Assembly: GCF_041296385.1 (NCBI RefSeq)
Contig: NC_091015.1
Coordinates: forward strand, 90,132,004-90,196,003
Source: Aphelocoma coerulescens
Lineage: Eukaryota; Chordata; Aves; Passeriformes; Corvidae
DNA length: 64,000 nt
Direction of reading: 5' to 3'
Made by a program: the position numbers and the translations under genes. Under the pieces are notes generated by a model that saw nothing but the letters and a program-made list of their open reading frames with translations, did no database searches and was not told where the DNA came from. This document shows positions 42,564 to 55,436 of this stretch, piece after piece (the stretch's first letter is position 1; each line of letters opens with the position of its first letter).

Positions 42564-42913
42564 TAATGGTGATGAATGCAGTAGATTTTAGTTCAGATTA
42601 AGAGCATACTTTAGAAATATAACTCCCCAGAATTTGGTTTGCTTCCCTGTTAAGTCTCAGGAGTGTGCAGCTTGGAAAGTCTATGGGTTGAAATAAAACC
42701 AAAAGGTGCCAGTGGGCATCTAGGCCATGGGACATGCTGGTCTGCAGTCAGAGACCCTCTTGCTTGTCAAAACACATGTATCGTGGATGTCACGTCCTTA
42801 CCACCAGCAGCTTTGCACTGTATATTTGCAACTGCAGTACAACATAGCATCGTTATGTAGGCATAGGAACTACTCATCCAAGCTTACAAAACATGTATCT
42901 GTATGTATATAGA

Positions 42914-43008
42914 ACCAAAGAATCACAGAATGACAGAATGTTAGAATGGTTTGGTTGGAAGGGGCCTTAAAGCTCCAGCAAGTTCCAAGTTCCCTCCCAT
43001 GGAACGTG
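42914..43008 (-). mobile_element. CR1 LINE 3' end fragment, reverse orientation
   Basis: On the + strand it reads AAGAATCACAGAATGACAGA, then GTTTGGTTGGAAGGGGCCTT and AAAGCTCCAGCAAGTTCC. This is the reverse complement of a CR1 3' end, with its ATTCTGTG-type octamer tail at the left edge. It is short and 5' truncated, ending where the inverted repeat at 43016 begins. Confidence 0.85.
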
Positions 43009-43015
43009 TTATGTA

Positions 43016-43065
43016 GTATTACATAGTGTGTATATTTAAATCTGTATGTATACACTATGTAATAC
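43016..43065. repeat. AT-rich inverted repeat (hairpin-capable)
   Basis: The left arm, GTATTACATAGTGTGTATA (43016-43034), and the right arm, TATACACTATGTAATAC (43049-43065), are complementary except for one extra dinucleotide, with a 14-base centre. It could form a cruciform in DNA or a hairpin in the pre-mRNA. Confidence 0.85.
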
Positions 43066-44838
43066 ATATATATCTGTATATATACTTTTATTTCTTTATA
43101 AAATTAGCTCTGCTGAAAATGGACAAGAAGTACAGGTGCTTGTTTTTTTGCTATCTAGAGGAGTGGCTTAAAACAAGATACACTCCTGCAGCAGTTGACA
43201 GTAAGAGCTTACAAATAATTAAACAGGTGTATTTTTACATATTTCAAACACCACAATCCTGCATGTATGGAGCAGTAGTGATACATGGATTTTGAAGAAG
43301 ATTCCACTAAATTAAGTCAAACACAGGACAAATATTGGCTGGGTGACTGGGTACATTGCAGTACCTGCATGTTGTGTCCTTTCAGGTTTATGTTCAAGGC
43401 ACTGTGTAGGGCAATAGGCCCAACTCCAAGAAGAGCCAGCAAGGTGTATACATCCTTCTGTAGTACAGAAGGACTCTGTGGATGGGAACAGAAAATATAA
43501 CCTATGCAGTGACTTTTTTTGTTGTTTTAATTAGACTTCTTACTAAGTGCCAAGTAGAAATACCTACCTTTTTTATTTTTGGGAAAAAAAAAACCAAAAA
43601 ACAAACAAACAAAAAAACAACCTACAGAAGATGGAATATCTAAAAGCCTTATATTGGAACAAGCCAAAATCAGTTTTGATATGTGTTAACAGTGCAGGCC
43701 ATGGCAAGAGATCAAAGTGTACAAGGTTCATAAGACAACAGAAGAATCATAACCTCTGTCATGATTAATTTGTCGTGTTTTTCTTGAGAACCAAAGAGTA
43801 AAACTTCCAGACACTGAAATGGCTTGTCTTGACCTGTGGTTTCACAACATCCTCATTGCTTGTTTGTTACCACAGTAGCTCACAGAGTCTTTCTGGCCAG
43901 GGGCATTGTGCTTAATTTTTCTCAGTGGTGAGTGCAGGTAGTCAGAGTAGTAACAGTGCCAACCTAATTTATTCCTTGTTCGATGTGACAGTGGCAGAGC
44001 CAACCAGTAGCTCTATATACCAGGTTGTTCTCACCTGCAGTTGGAGAGCTGCAGAACAAATGTTGTGTAGACACCTCTGAAATTTTGGAACTCTGATACA
44101 CCAGTCTCAGCTGAATCAATAATACCTGTGGGGGATATTTTGTCAACTGTACGACTGTTTTCAGTAAAACTAGTCAGCCTGCTGAGAAATGGGTAATAAG
44201 GAACAGATGCTTCAACTTGTTTTGTAGGGGGCTGGACGCTTCTAAGCTTTACTAATCCAGGACATCCTGGATGAATCATAGGACTCTTGAGTGACCTCCT
44301 GCTCCTGCTAGCCAAAAATACTCTAATATTACTTGGCCCTTGCGAGGCAAGGGATCAGCAAGTGGATCAGCAATACCAAGAAAAGCCAGAATGCTCACAT
44401 CTTGTAAAATTCCTGAAGTCTGACATTTGAGAAATTAGGTTGCCACCTCGTCTCCCTCCCTAGAGAAGCTTTTCTTCTCTCACATTTTGTTTTCCTTTTT
44501 TTTTTTTTTAATAAAAAGTCTGTGATGTAAAATATTCCAGATGCTCTCTTCCCTCCAGTCATGCTGAAGCCTGTTTTGGATGTTGCTTAGCATAAGAAAT
44601 GCCTGATTGCATTTATGTTAGAAAGGAGAAAGCTGAGCCCCAGAAAGGTTATGAAAATCTTCTAAGTTAAGCCGAGTTATTAGTAGCAAGCTACAAATAT
44701 GACACAAATATTCCAGTTATTAATAACCTACTGTAAACAAACCATATTCTCACCTCATTTCCCCCAGTGTCCAAAGTTGGTGGGAGTGTGTCCATGCACA
44801 ACTTACTGATAGGTTTCTGGATGCTTGTTTCAATCTAG

Positions 44839-44955
<117 letters not shown>

Positions 44956-45080
44956 TAAATGGGATGCAATTGTTCTCTGCAGGGACGATTGGAGTGACGC
45001 TTCAGCATCTTGTCGTCTCTCATACTTTTTTGTTTGTTCGTTTTTATTTTTGTAATAAAGAGGCCTTGATTTAAAAGGTT
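44956..45080 (+). other. ANKH: ANKH 3' UTR, proximal form
   Basis: The UTR begins after the stop at 44955 and reaches the first strong poly(A) signal. A T-rich block (TTTTTTGTTTGTTCGTTTTT) lies just upstream of the signal, as expected of a functional site. Mammalian ANKH transcripts have much longer 3' UTRs, so distal sites are probably used too. Confidence 0.7.
45054..45059 (+). terminator. ANKH: Proximal poly(A) signal of ANKH
   Basis: AATAAA lies 99 bases after the stop codon, preceded by TGT and a long U-rich upstream block. A perfect small inverted repeat, AGCATAC-TGA-GTATGCT (45096-45112), lies 37 bases downstream. Another AATAAA at 44954-44959 overlaps the stop codons and is probably not used. 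Confidence 0.65.
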
Positions 45081-48000
45081 TCAGATAAATTCTCTAGCAT
45101 ACTGAGTATGCTCTCACTGATGAGGGACCTAAAAAGAGGTCTTTGCTTCTTTTTTTTTTTTCCTCCAATTGAATTTTTTTTCTCACTCCATGCAAGCATA
45201 AAAGATACAATTGCATCACTGTAGAGTCTTCCTTACTTATGCATCCACCTTCTCTGGACAATCTGCATTTGTCAACCAAAGCCCTGCTCCTGTGCACCTG
45301 TGTGTGTGCGGACCTGCGCTCGCACGCTCGCACACGCACACTGCCGCGTGCCACTGGCTCAATGCTACTGCCATAACCCCACTCCCTCCCCTCTCTCCTT
45401 TTCCTTCCTTTTCTTTATGAGAAATGGAGAAGAAGTTTGGAATACAGAGCTTTATTTTACTTGCTTGAAAATGACTTTGCTACATAAACTAATATACAAT
45501 GGTGAACTATATCTTTTTGTTTGGCCTCATCACTAGAGCTTATACTGCACAGGGTACAAAACAGGGAGGAATGTGGGAGTCTCCCCATACAAAGTGGAGA
45601 AAAACAGGTTCCTCTCTCATGTTGAAAGTGTGTGGATGTGTATATACACACACAGGTACATGAACAGAGACATACATATATATATATTTATATATATGCA
45701 TATGATAAATAAAATACACACAGGACAAGAACTCTATTTAGCTTTCATTCCATCAGAAAGATAGTAATTTTTTGGAAAAGATAAACATTTAATTCAGAAT
45801 CTCCTTGAATCACTAAGTCCCACCTGACATATAATTTTCTTTAGGAAAAAAAACGCACTTTCCTCTTGTGAAGAGGGTCATGGCAACTGATAGACTTTGA
45901 CTGTATTTGAATAAAACAAAAATAAATATTGACAAGCTTTACCAAAGTTCTTGTCCACTGATCTAAGTTTAATTTTTAAAGGTTGATTTGTTCTCTATAA
46001 TTATTTCTGGTGCCTCTATATTTAAAAAAAAAAAATCAGATAACGTATGCAGGATACCGTGGTACATCACGTTACTACATGCAGCTCCATGAAATTTTTT
46101 ATATAGAGATGTACACATACTTACATGTATGTGTGCACGTGTATATTTACCTCTATACACGTGCCCACACACACACATATGTATGTTTTGCTATAATGTA
46201 TTTACCTATGCAGTAGATCAAAATCCATATGGTGAAGCTCAAGTACTGATGGTCCTCCAAGCTGAAAATGTTGGATGAAAATCTGATGATGTGTTGGCTC
46301 TCAAGGCAGCATTGTGTGGGAGCGAGGAGCTGCTCGCGTCCGCCCTGCGGAGCTGTGCTCGGAGCAGGCGGCAGGGCAGGCCTGTGCTCCGTGTGCTTGT
46401 GGCTGGAGTGGCCTTAAATAACAGCCTGAGGTCAGGTGGGAGACTCTAGCTGGGTGGAAATGAAGGCTGTGTAAGAGGTGAGGGAAGCAGGGAGGTTTTG
46501 GGTGTCACTGATGCTGCTGTGGCAGCAGCTTGTGTTTCTGTGCTCTTCTGTGTTTGGCTGCGGGGCAGCGCTCGTTACCGGTCTGTAGTAGCTTGGGTCC
46601 TTTCAGATTTAATCATGTCAGAGTCTGGAAAGCATTATCCTCCATCCTGTCTCCATAGATCAGTTAATTTAAACCTTATTTAGTAAAAGTATATTTTTCT
46701 AAGTTGTGGAAATTATTATTTAATTGTGGACAAATTCTGTTTCTAGATTTATTTGCCAGGTAGTCCCAGCAGTCAGAGAACTGATCAAAACTAAACATTA
46801 GTTTAAATGTTTTATCAATATATATGTATGTAGACATACACATGTGTATAAATATATATATATTGTATATTATGTACATTTATTTTAAACTACAATACGT
46901 TTCCTATTTTTCCAAGTTCAGCTAAAAATGTCTCTACAAAACTACTGAGTTGACTAGTAACTGGTTATGGCCATCAGGAAAGGCATTGTATCAATGAACT
47001 TTACATTTTATTGGAAAGATTTGTACCAATTTGTTACATGTGCAAATACAATAAGAAAAAAATGTAGAAATTTCTGTGTTAACTGACAGATTTGCAAAAT
47101 CAGTTTATGTTTAATGAGCAGTGGCACTAGAAGGGTAAGACTAAAACCAGTAACCATATTTTCTGTGCCACCACAGGGTAAATACTTTTTGACAGTAGTT
47201 TAAAACAGGTTTTTTTAGAAAACCCTCAGACAAATTAATGTGTGCAGGATGTAGACTGTACACACATTCATGAATACAGGTTCTCAAACAGTCATATGTA
47301 TATAATGTGTATATAGACTGTTACAGATCACAGTGGCCATTTGAGGTCTCCTCTATTCATGTAGTTTTGGTTTCTCCAGTAGATTTGTATCCAAGCCCAC
47401 AAGATGCAGTTTTTCAGGACCTGTAGAGGTGAAGCAAGAAAATATTTTTGTGTAGTATTTCTTTTGGTACATGACTAAAATGCAAACAGCAGTATTTTTG
47501 AAGAATTTTGAGCATTACCACTGTAGGTTTCAAGGTAATGATTGCTCCAAAAAGTAAAAATCTGAAAACAAAGGATAACACTGAGGCTTGTACTTTAGAT
47601 AAATGATGAACAAATATTAAAAAAATAATTATTGGTCATACAGAGCTAAACTAATGGCACTGTAAAAGATAAATTTTCGATTGTGTGTGTAATACTTACT
47701 AGTCCTTTGCTTTGCAAGATACTGAATGAGCACAGGAGAGGTGGGATTTGGGCAAGAACTGAAGCAGTGACATAAGGACATGTGCATTGCATCTCTTTCT
47801 GCTTCCTGTGGGTCATGTATTTCTTTACATTTCTCTGCTGGATTAACAAAATGTGATGACATTTCTGCAGGGAGTGGGTCCCAGCCAGCCCCTCGTGCTG
47901 GCCCAGGGGCTTGCTGGTGGGTAGGCAGGATGCTCAGCAAGGAGGGAGCTCTCCCTCTGTCCCTTGCAAACACTGGGCCTGCTTCTAGAACTGTTGGCAG

Positions 48001-50850
48001 GAGCTTCAGCAACCTTCTGAAACTTCACTGCTCCCTGTCAGTGGCAGAATGAGCTGGGCTGGTGGAGCAGCCATTGTGATGGGCTACAGGCTGGGAGTGG
48101 GCAGGCATCCTCTGTGGCCAAAGCCCCCGTCAGAGCAGCACTGAGTGTCTCTATCACGTAGATGCTGGTTCATGCCTTGTCCTGCACCTCTTCCTTTCCA
48201 GAACTACTTCCCTGAGTTCTAGTAAAATGGCTTAGCTGTCTCTCTCTTGTGCTATTGCTTATGAAATTGCTGTCTATCTGTGGTAATTATTTTACAATAG
48301 AAACCCATCCTGTTTCTGTGTCAGAGAGCTGGAGCACTGTCATCTCAATGAATTCATGTGGAGACTTGGCCTTTCCAGACTGAATTGCACAATAGAAGTT
48401 ACAATAAAAAGAGAAAAATGTTGATCTGCATCTTACATCTTGTATTGCAGAGCAGCTCACACAGTGGGAAATAAGAGCAGAACACCAATAAGCTGTGGAT
48501 TAATGCTCCTCAGCTTCTAATAAGTACGTAAAGTTGTGTTAACTTGTCTTGAGCTTTCCTTTTTCAGAATTAAAACACTGCAGGTTTTTTCCCCTCACTG
48601 CCATAAGCAGGCTCCCATGCTTACCAAACACTGGACTTGATGGACAAAGCTCTGCATTTCTCAGCCAGTGCCTGAAGCCATTTGGGTGCAGCAGCGGGTT
48701 CCCAGGCATGGGGCAGTCCCGCTCCCCATCCCCCCTGGCACAGCCATTCCAGGCAGGAGGGTGCAGTTCCCTGTTTGTTAGATAGAGCCGCCCTGAGTGA
48801 GAGGATTGGGTAAGTAACAGAGAAGTCTTTTTGTTTTCTACTCATTTTGCTGCTAAATATTTCCTTTGAGCAGGAGATTTATATCTGGCTCTTGCTCAGC
48901 GTTTCACCGAATCTGCAGCCAGAGAGGAGCAGCCCCAGACGAAGGGTTGGCTGATGAATGCAGCTGATTCAGGGCAGGCCATAGCCCACGAACAGAAACC
49001 TTTTGAAGGCAGGAGTGCCTTCTTTTGTGGGATGGCGCCTCGTGCTTAAAAAGAAGGGAGAAAGGATGCTTTCAGGCCTGGGCAGCCAGAGGCTTCGGGA
49101 ATAGTTTTGTGTTGGGCTGCAAGGTGGCAACAGGAACAGAGCATCCTGCAGTTTCAGCATCCCAGCCCCGCTGCTGGTGAAGTGCAGAACAGTGTAGGGC
49201 ATGGTGAGGCAGCAGGATGGGCTCTGTCTGTCACAGAGGTCTTGTGGTTGTGGCATGGTTGGCGCAGGTTTGACTGCAGCTGGTTGTTACCTGGGGACAG
49301 TGGCAGTAACCCTTGGAAAGCCATGAGTATGTACATGGGTGTGTACATGAGAGTGCTGCTCAGGCAACTTTGTTATGACCTTTGTATAGCTCCTTGGAAC
49401 AAGGGTTCAAGTCCAAACATGATCCTAATGTGGGACTTACACTAAGCCATTTTTTAAAATTGCAATTTAAGCTACATAAAAGAGTAAATGAAACAGCAAA
49501 CATTATACCATTAAGCTAAAACGTGATTTAGAGCTGGAACAGGAGAGAAAGAGGACATGCTGAAAATCTGATGGGTATTGTATATCCCTCCTAAAGACAG
49601 CAGCATGGCGTGGAGATGAGGGAATTGGAGAGCAGAAAACATCATTTCCCTTTCAGCTTCCCTGGAGGGGGGCTGAAGGATGAGGAGCAGAGTGTCCATG
49701 TGGCACTACTTCTATGTATGTTGGTTTCCCAGTAAAGGAGCCTTCAGAGGCTGGAGTGTGAAGCATCTTAGAAAATGGTTCAAGCAGAAATAAACCAGCC
49801 TGCAGGGTTTATGATGTGCAGTAAGGAGGCACTAAGTATCTTCCAGTTTCTGAGAAACTGACAGGGCTGCGTTGGGGAAATGTCACATAAATATTAATTA
49901 AACATGACAGAATTACCACAATTTTGGTAGCAAATTGGCATGTCCCAAATACCAGCTTAACTAGAAAATGTTAGGATTCCCTTACCTCGTTCATGTTTGG
50001 CTTTCTACTAGAATTCAGCAGACCATCTACTTTGAAGGGAGTAAGTTCCTGTGGAGGGGGTGCAGTGCAGAACAGGCTGTGGGGGCTTGTGGTAGAGTCC
50101 CAGGTGGGAAGAGGAGCTCTGAATTTATTCTGTACCCTGCAACACACTGTATAGCAGCCTGGCAGCATCATGAAGCAAGGCAGAATTGTCAGCAGCAGAC
50201 TGGGTCCAAGTGTGGTTGCAAGATGCAGCAGCCCTGCAGAGCAGTGGGAGGGCATGGGATGCAGGATAGCCCTGGCTCCAGACTCGGGCTCAGGCAGCTT
50301 CTGTGGATTTGCTTTGGAGAGCCAAGTTCAGTTGTCAGTGCATAGATGCAATCCTCAGCAAAACCACTGCCAGACTTCTCAGTAATTGGCATCTTGTGAA
50401 CAAAAAGGCTACAGACAAAATACGGGGGCAGAGAGATCAAGCTTTAGGCTCGGCTTGGAGTGCGGAGTTGCACAGAAGGGCATTTTGGCTGCAGCTCATG
50501 CAAGTTAATGGTAGGGTTAGAGAGTGAGCTTCAGTCTCAGCATTTCATAACCATGGCATCCAATCTATCTCAGTAAAACACAGGAATGGAAGTATATTTC
50601 TAGGTGCTCTTTTGTCCGTAATCCCAAAGGGAAACTTTTCCTCAGTTTTGCCAATCCTTGTCACTGCTCAAATCAATGTATTAGTTTTACCTCATTATTT
50701 TCTGTCATTCCGAGTTCAGTGTCTTCAGACATTTCCTCATTTTCTTCTGAAGGTTCCTGCTAGGCTTATTTTGTTTGTTGGCATTTTGAGAAGGAAAATG
50801 TAATCGTCATGCTGACTGAATGTCAAGTAATGCCGTGATTAAAAAGTAGC
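45081..50850 (+). other. Possible extended ANKH 3' UTR / intergenic
   Basis: No gene was recognised. AATAAA signals that could end longer ANKH transcripts occur at 45708-45713, 45910-45915, 45921-45926 and 48403-48408. The stretch includes alternating purine-pyrimidine sequence at 45298-45352, TA/CA-rich low-complexity DNA at about 45640-45712, 46120-46193 and 46818-46875, and a modestly CpG-rich patch at about 46318-46580. Confidence 0.5.
45640..45712. repeat. TA/CA-rich low-complexity sequence
   Basis: Alternating TATATACACACACAGG is followed by ACATACATATATATATATTT and further TA steps. It is simple sequence downstream of the ANKH stop. A similar but less regular block lies at 46818-46875. 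Confidence 0.85.
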
Positions 50851-53800
50851 TTACAACAAAACTCTTCTTTGATGGACTGTTTTTTACTTCTCATTTGCTA
50901 AGCTGAAAAGGAGAATCAAGAAGTAGAACGGATTGGGGGGTGTCTTTATTTAAAATCAAGAATTAAATGAGTTAATTCAAGTTCATTTCTTAACTCCAGC
51001 CACTTTGTGACTTTCTAGTAAAAGACCTTTACCCGGATTTTTCCAGCAAAGTTAGCATTGCATCCCCAATGCAGTGCAGAATAGTTTGAGGCATGCAGGC
51101 TTCATATATTTCACAATTAAATGTATAACAATGAGTTGAAAAGCCTGATTAACAGGGGCAATCCATTAAGTTTACAATTCATCTGGACATGAGCAGCCTG
51201 GTCCAGTATCTAAGGTGGCCCTGCTTTGAGTGGAGGGGGATTTAACAAGAGGACTGCCTGCAATCCCCTTCCAACCTAAATTGTTCTCTGATTCAACCAG
51301 GAACCTAGAAAGGCCCTTCATCTTAAAGGACTTAAGATTGCTTGCCTTTTTTTAGGCTTTTGGTTCAGGATTGAGAGACAGTGCCTACTAGGGGTCTACA
51401 ATGTAGATATGTGAGCAAAAATGTTGAGCTGCACAGATTCTTTTGCTGATGACAAAACTTTGGTATTTCAGAGCCAGCTTTACAGTACCCTCCCACCCTG
51501 AGCCCACAGTGAGAGCAAAGCAAAAATAAGCTATTGTATCTGCAGATAAAGTATTTGAGTACTGTACTGCACTTCTCCTGTTAACTCTCTAAGGAAAATT
51601 GCCTGAAAACAGCAAGCAATTGCACTTATTACCTGCTTCCTCCCACCTCTCTTCATGTGCATCATTCAGTGTTTAAAAAAAAAGCTACCCTTTCTCATAA
51701 CTCCCCTTTTTAATTACGGTAATGCAAAGTAAATACTTATATTTACATAAAAGAATAGCTTGGCCTATCTGCAAATAAGAGCATATAAATCCCCTCTTAG
51801 GAAAAGATGTAAAAATTGGAACAGCAGCTGTATCCATAATTCAGCAAAAAAACCACAACAGAAATGCAAAGAAAAAATTGCAGAACTAAAAAAAAAATAT
51901 TAATTTCATTAACTTTTAATGAGACTACTGCCTGGGTGGCAAGTAGGGTATATGTACACATACAGAAAACAGCAAAGCCTAGAACTAATGTTCATTGCTC
52001 AATTTTGCAGTTTTCTCTCCAAAGCAAATGTAACTCTGCTTTTGTGCCTACTATGATGAACAAAAGAATCCCTCCTAAGCTATAATGAAACAATTGGAAG
52101 GCTACAGGAATAAATTAACTGGTTACTTAGATCAACTGATTTTATCCACCAAGTTTGCAAGCACCACAAAATTGCAAAAGCAAAATCTCAAAAGAAGTTA
52201 AAGGTACCTGTTTTTGTAGATGACATTCTCTTGCTTATTACCATCAACAAGTTTTTCTCTTGGTTTAATAAAATTATCTGCAACATCTTTGTATATTTTT
52301 AAAAAGCAAATGCACAGGATGCAAGACTTAACCTGTGTTTTCAAATAGCAGAAACAGCCTCCACCATCATAAAGGCAATCAAGCTCAAATCATGTCAGGT
52401 TTTGATCTTTCAGAACATTGCTCTGTCTGCTCCCTTATTTTAGATGATTTAGATTATTTTGTGGTGTTACTGCCTCTGCCTTAGTTTCATGAATCTGGCA
52501 CTTATGGAGGGTTTGTGATAAGAGACTTGAAGTTGGGATTGCAGGTAGTGTCAAAGCCTCCTGCGTTGCTTGTGCTATTTGGCAGGGCATTTTACCACCA
52601 CAAGCCACAGAAATTCAAACTGGACTTGACTCTGTCTGGTGGAATGGCTGAAATTTTTCATGGAGTTTGGGCAGCACAGCTTAGCAGCATTCCCTTTGAG
52701 AAAGCCTTGTTTCACCTACATGGGACAGAGAGCTCCTGAGGAGGAGCACATGTGAGTGTAGAGGAGTGAGTGTGTGTATGTGAACAGAGATGGACAGATG
52801 GCTGCAAGTGAATGAGCTGAAGTCTTTTGCAAGCACCCTGCACTGTGTTATGCTGCAAGGACCATACTGGCAGGCAAAGAGAGCAATAAGCCCTTCATTT
52901 ATTGTCTTTAGTGAAAGGTTCTCTGGCATTTAAAGGTTACTGGGCATCTTACTCGATCCTAGTTACTAGAGAAAAACAATCTTTGTAGAGCAAATGTTGT
53001 CGTGCCTTTCGCAGTGGAGAAGCCAGTGTCACACAGCCTGCTTTCTCTATCTTTGCATACCTGAGCAGGGCCAGCCACAGGGTCACTCTAGAAGGGAACT
53101 ACAAACACTGAGCAAAACCTAAAGTACAGAGCAGCAGACAGGAAATGTTTTGTCTTCACAGAAGGAAGTCATCATGGAGGAGAACCAAACTGTGTGGAGG
53201 TAACTCCCCGGAAGCCTCTCAAAGGAGATGCAGTTTCTGAACAAAGGTGGCTTTGACCACATCATGCAAGGTCAGACTGCACCATTTGTAACATGATACT
53301 ACAAGGACAGAAGGTTCTCCAAGCTCAGAGGGGTGCTATAAGGATTACATTTGCTACTGCCAGTGAAAGAAGCTTGGATACTACAGGGAACAGTGTCACA
53401 GAAATGCCTAAAAATACTGAATTCATATTTGCATGTTCTAATTGTGCCTTTGGGTTCTCTAAAATTGACTTGTTTTTAGTTTTACAGAAATACTTTTAGA
53501 ACTGAGAGTGAGAAGTAGTGTCTGGAAGCAGCATTCTGAAAAAAAAAAGGACAACCCAAAATCTGGAGACTCTTGCTCAGGAAAGAGGGGAAAGGAAGTG
53601 TGGGAGCCTCATCTTTTCCCAACCTGGCCCTCTAACCATGGATTATTCTGCAGGACAACATCTTGTTCTGTTCTCAGCAGACTAACAGTGCTGAAAGAGG
53701 CAAGAGCAGTAGCTAGCCACACTTTGCCAAAGTTGCCCTGGGATTAAAGTAAATTCTCTGTCAACATTCTCTATTTCTGTAGAGAAAAGGCCCCATTTTT

Positions 53801-55000
53801 CAGTTTGTTCCTGTAATTTGAAGGTAAATCTCAGAACGAGGCAAATGCATATTTCACCTGAGAGATATCAGTGGATTTTCATTTCTTTCAGAATATCTTT
53901 CAGCATAAACATCAGATTCTTTTTTAGGATTAAAGCTGTCTTTATGCAAAGCAGCATGCCTAACAGCCATCCTCGACTACTTAAACAAGTCAATTTTGCA
54001 AGGACTGTAGGTGTCAAGCCAGAGCACTGTTTGGAACTACAGTACAGGGATCTTAGATTTTAAATGAAATGTTACCTCATGCATCATTTTCTATCATACT
54101 TGTAGAATTCCAGTTGGTTTATCTCAAAATAAATGTTGCTTTCTGTAATCTGTACACATGCTAAAGCTGCTGGTTTGTTTTTTTAATGACCATTTTGCTT
54201 TGCTTTAACATGTGAGTTTTCTTTAAACCAAAATGAAGATTAAAACTTTGTACATTTTTAAAATGACTGCTGAGGTCAGAAGTCTAAGAGTACGTGCCGC
54301 ATTAAAATTGAGTGCTGTTTATGTATTTAGCAGAGATGTATGTTTTTGCATTGTTAAAAAGAATGATCCATGCTTTCTTTGAGGGGGATCTGTGCTCCAG
54401 TATTGTCCAATAGCTTTCATATTCTAATTACTTTAATTAAAGTTCTAACAGTTTGCATATGATTCATGATTCTGATTGCTTCTGTTTTATTAATTCTGAT
54501 AATCTGACATGGTCCAAATGCTCTTCTCATTTAGAACAAGCAAAATATACCTCCTGGTGAGAAATTAATCCAACACGCAAATTGCTTTTGAATTATGACC
54601 ACGATGCTGCCAACTGCAAGGTCTTAACTTGAAGTTAATGAAATCCAAAGGTATCCATAAAATGATGCAAGACAAGCTCTTTATTTCTACAAAGCCTCCA
54701 AGTGTTGTTGAAATGGAAATACCGTGGTCAGAATACTTTTTCCATACCAAATCAAATACATTTATCGTTCCTGTTAAACAGACACTTAGTATTTAAAAGG
54801 AGAGCATTATTCCCATCAGGCCAAGGCAAACTCAAATGTCATAAGATTCATCCATCTGGCAGATCACCAAAGCTGTTCTTACGAACCTGCAGAAGCATTA
54901 TTAATCAAAAATAATTTTTATTTTGAACATGTTCCTTGAGTACTCCCAAATGACCAAATCTGAGCCACCCAGAGCCAGTGAGAAGACTGGCTTTTAGTGC
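50851..55000. other. Intergenic DNA between ANKH and OTULIN
   Basis: No gene was recognised. It contains a CR1 fragment at about 51183-51294, a further AATAAA at 54128-54133, and an AT-rich block with several TAAT/ATTA cores at about 54405-54520. Short open frames here show no family resemblance. Confidence 0.7.
51183..51294 (+). mobile_element. CR1 LINE 3' end fragment, forward orientation
   Basis: The sequence AGCAGCCTGGTCCAGTATCT, then GGCCCTGCTTTGAGTGGAGG, and the end AATCCCCTTCCAACCTAAAT followed by TGTTCTCTGATTC, match the 3' region of CR1. It is 5' truncated and diverged. Confidence 0.8.
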
Positions 55001-55213
55001 TTTGACACTTGAGCAGCCACTGATTTTAAAAAGGTCTTGGAAAGGTACCATAGTAAGACTTTGCTCATACTTTGCTGACAACTCCCTGGGATCCTGCTGC
55101 CTCAGCTCTCCTCACACCGGCCCACAGCAGAGATCCAGCCTTAGGGTCTCCTGCACCTCGTCAGCCCTTCAATTCCTGCCTGCTTCTTCTTGTCTCCCCC
55201 CTTTGGGACTCCA

Positions 55214-55282
55214 TGACCACTCTCTCATCCCCCTGGCATCTGTGGGAACTGTGACCACCCTCTCATCCCCCTGGCACCTGTG
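55214..55282. repeat. Two-copy repeat, 31-base unit at 38-base period
   Basis: Units at 55214-55244 and 55252-55282 share TGACCAC, CTCTCATCCCCCTGGCA and CTGTG, with two differences. Seven bases separate them. Confidence 0.95.
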
Positions 55283-55390
55283 ACAGGGCTCTGTTTCTCC
55301 TGGACCTTTGTGCAGGGCTGTCCAGGGGACCGTCACAGAACCCTGAACTGGCTCTTGCTATGTCCAGCCCCCCCATCCCGCTCTCCAGCC

Positions 55391-55436
55391 ATGGCTGGAG
55401 AGAGGATTGGCTTATGGCTGGAGAGAGGATTGACTT
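55391..55436. repeat. Two-copy tandem repeat, 23-base unit
   Basis: ATGGCTGGAGAGAGGATTGG + CTT (55391-55413) is followed directly by the same sequence with one change, GACTT for GGCTT (55414-55436). The near-identity suggests a fairly recent duplication. Confidence 0.97.

Noticed and set aside
47629..48012. 127-codon open frame, - strand
   Set aside because: No recognisable protein; overlapping + strand frames; probably chance.
49968..50345. 125-codon open frame downstream of ANKH
   Set aside because: No domain or start context; overlapping open frames on both strands suggest composition, not coding.
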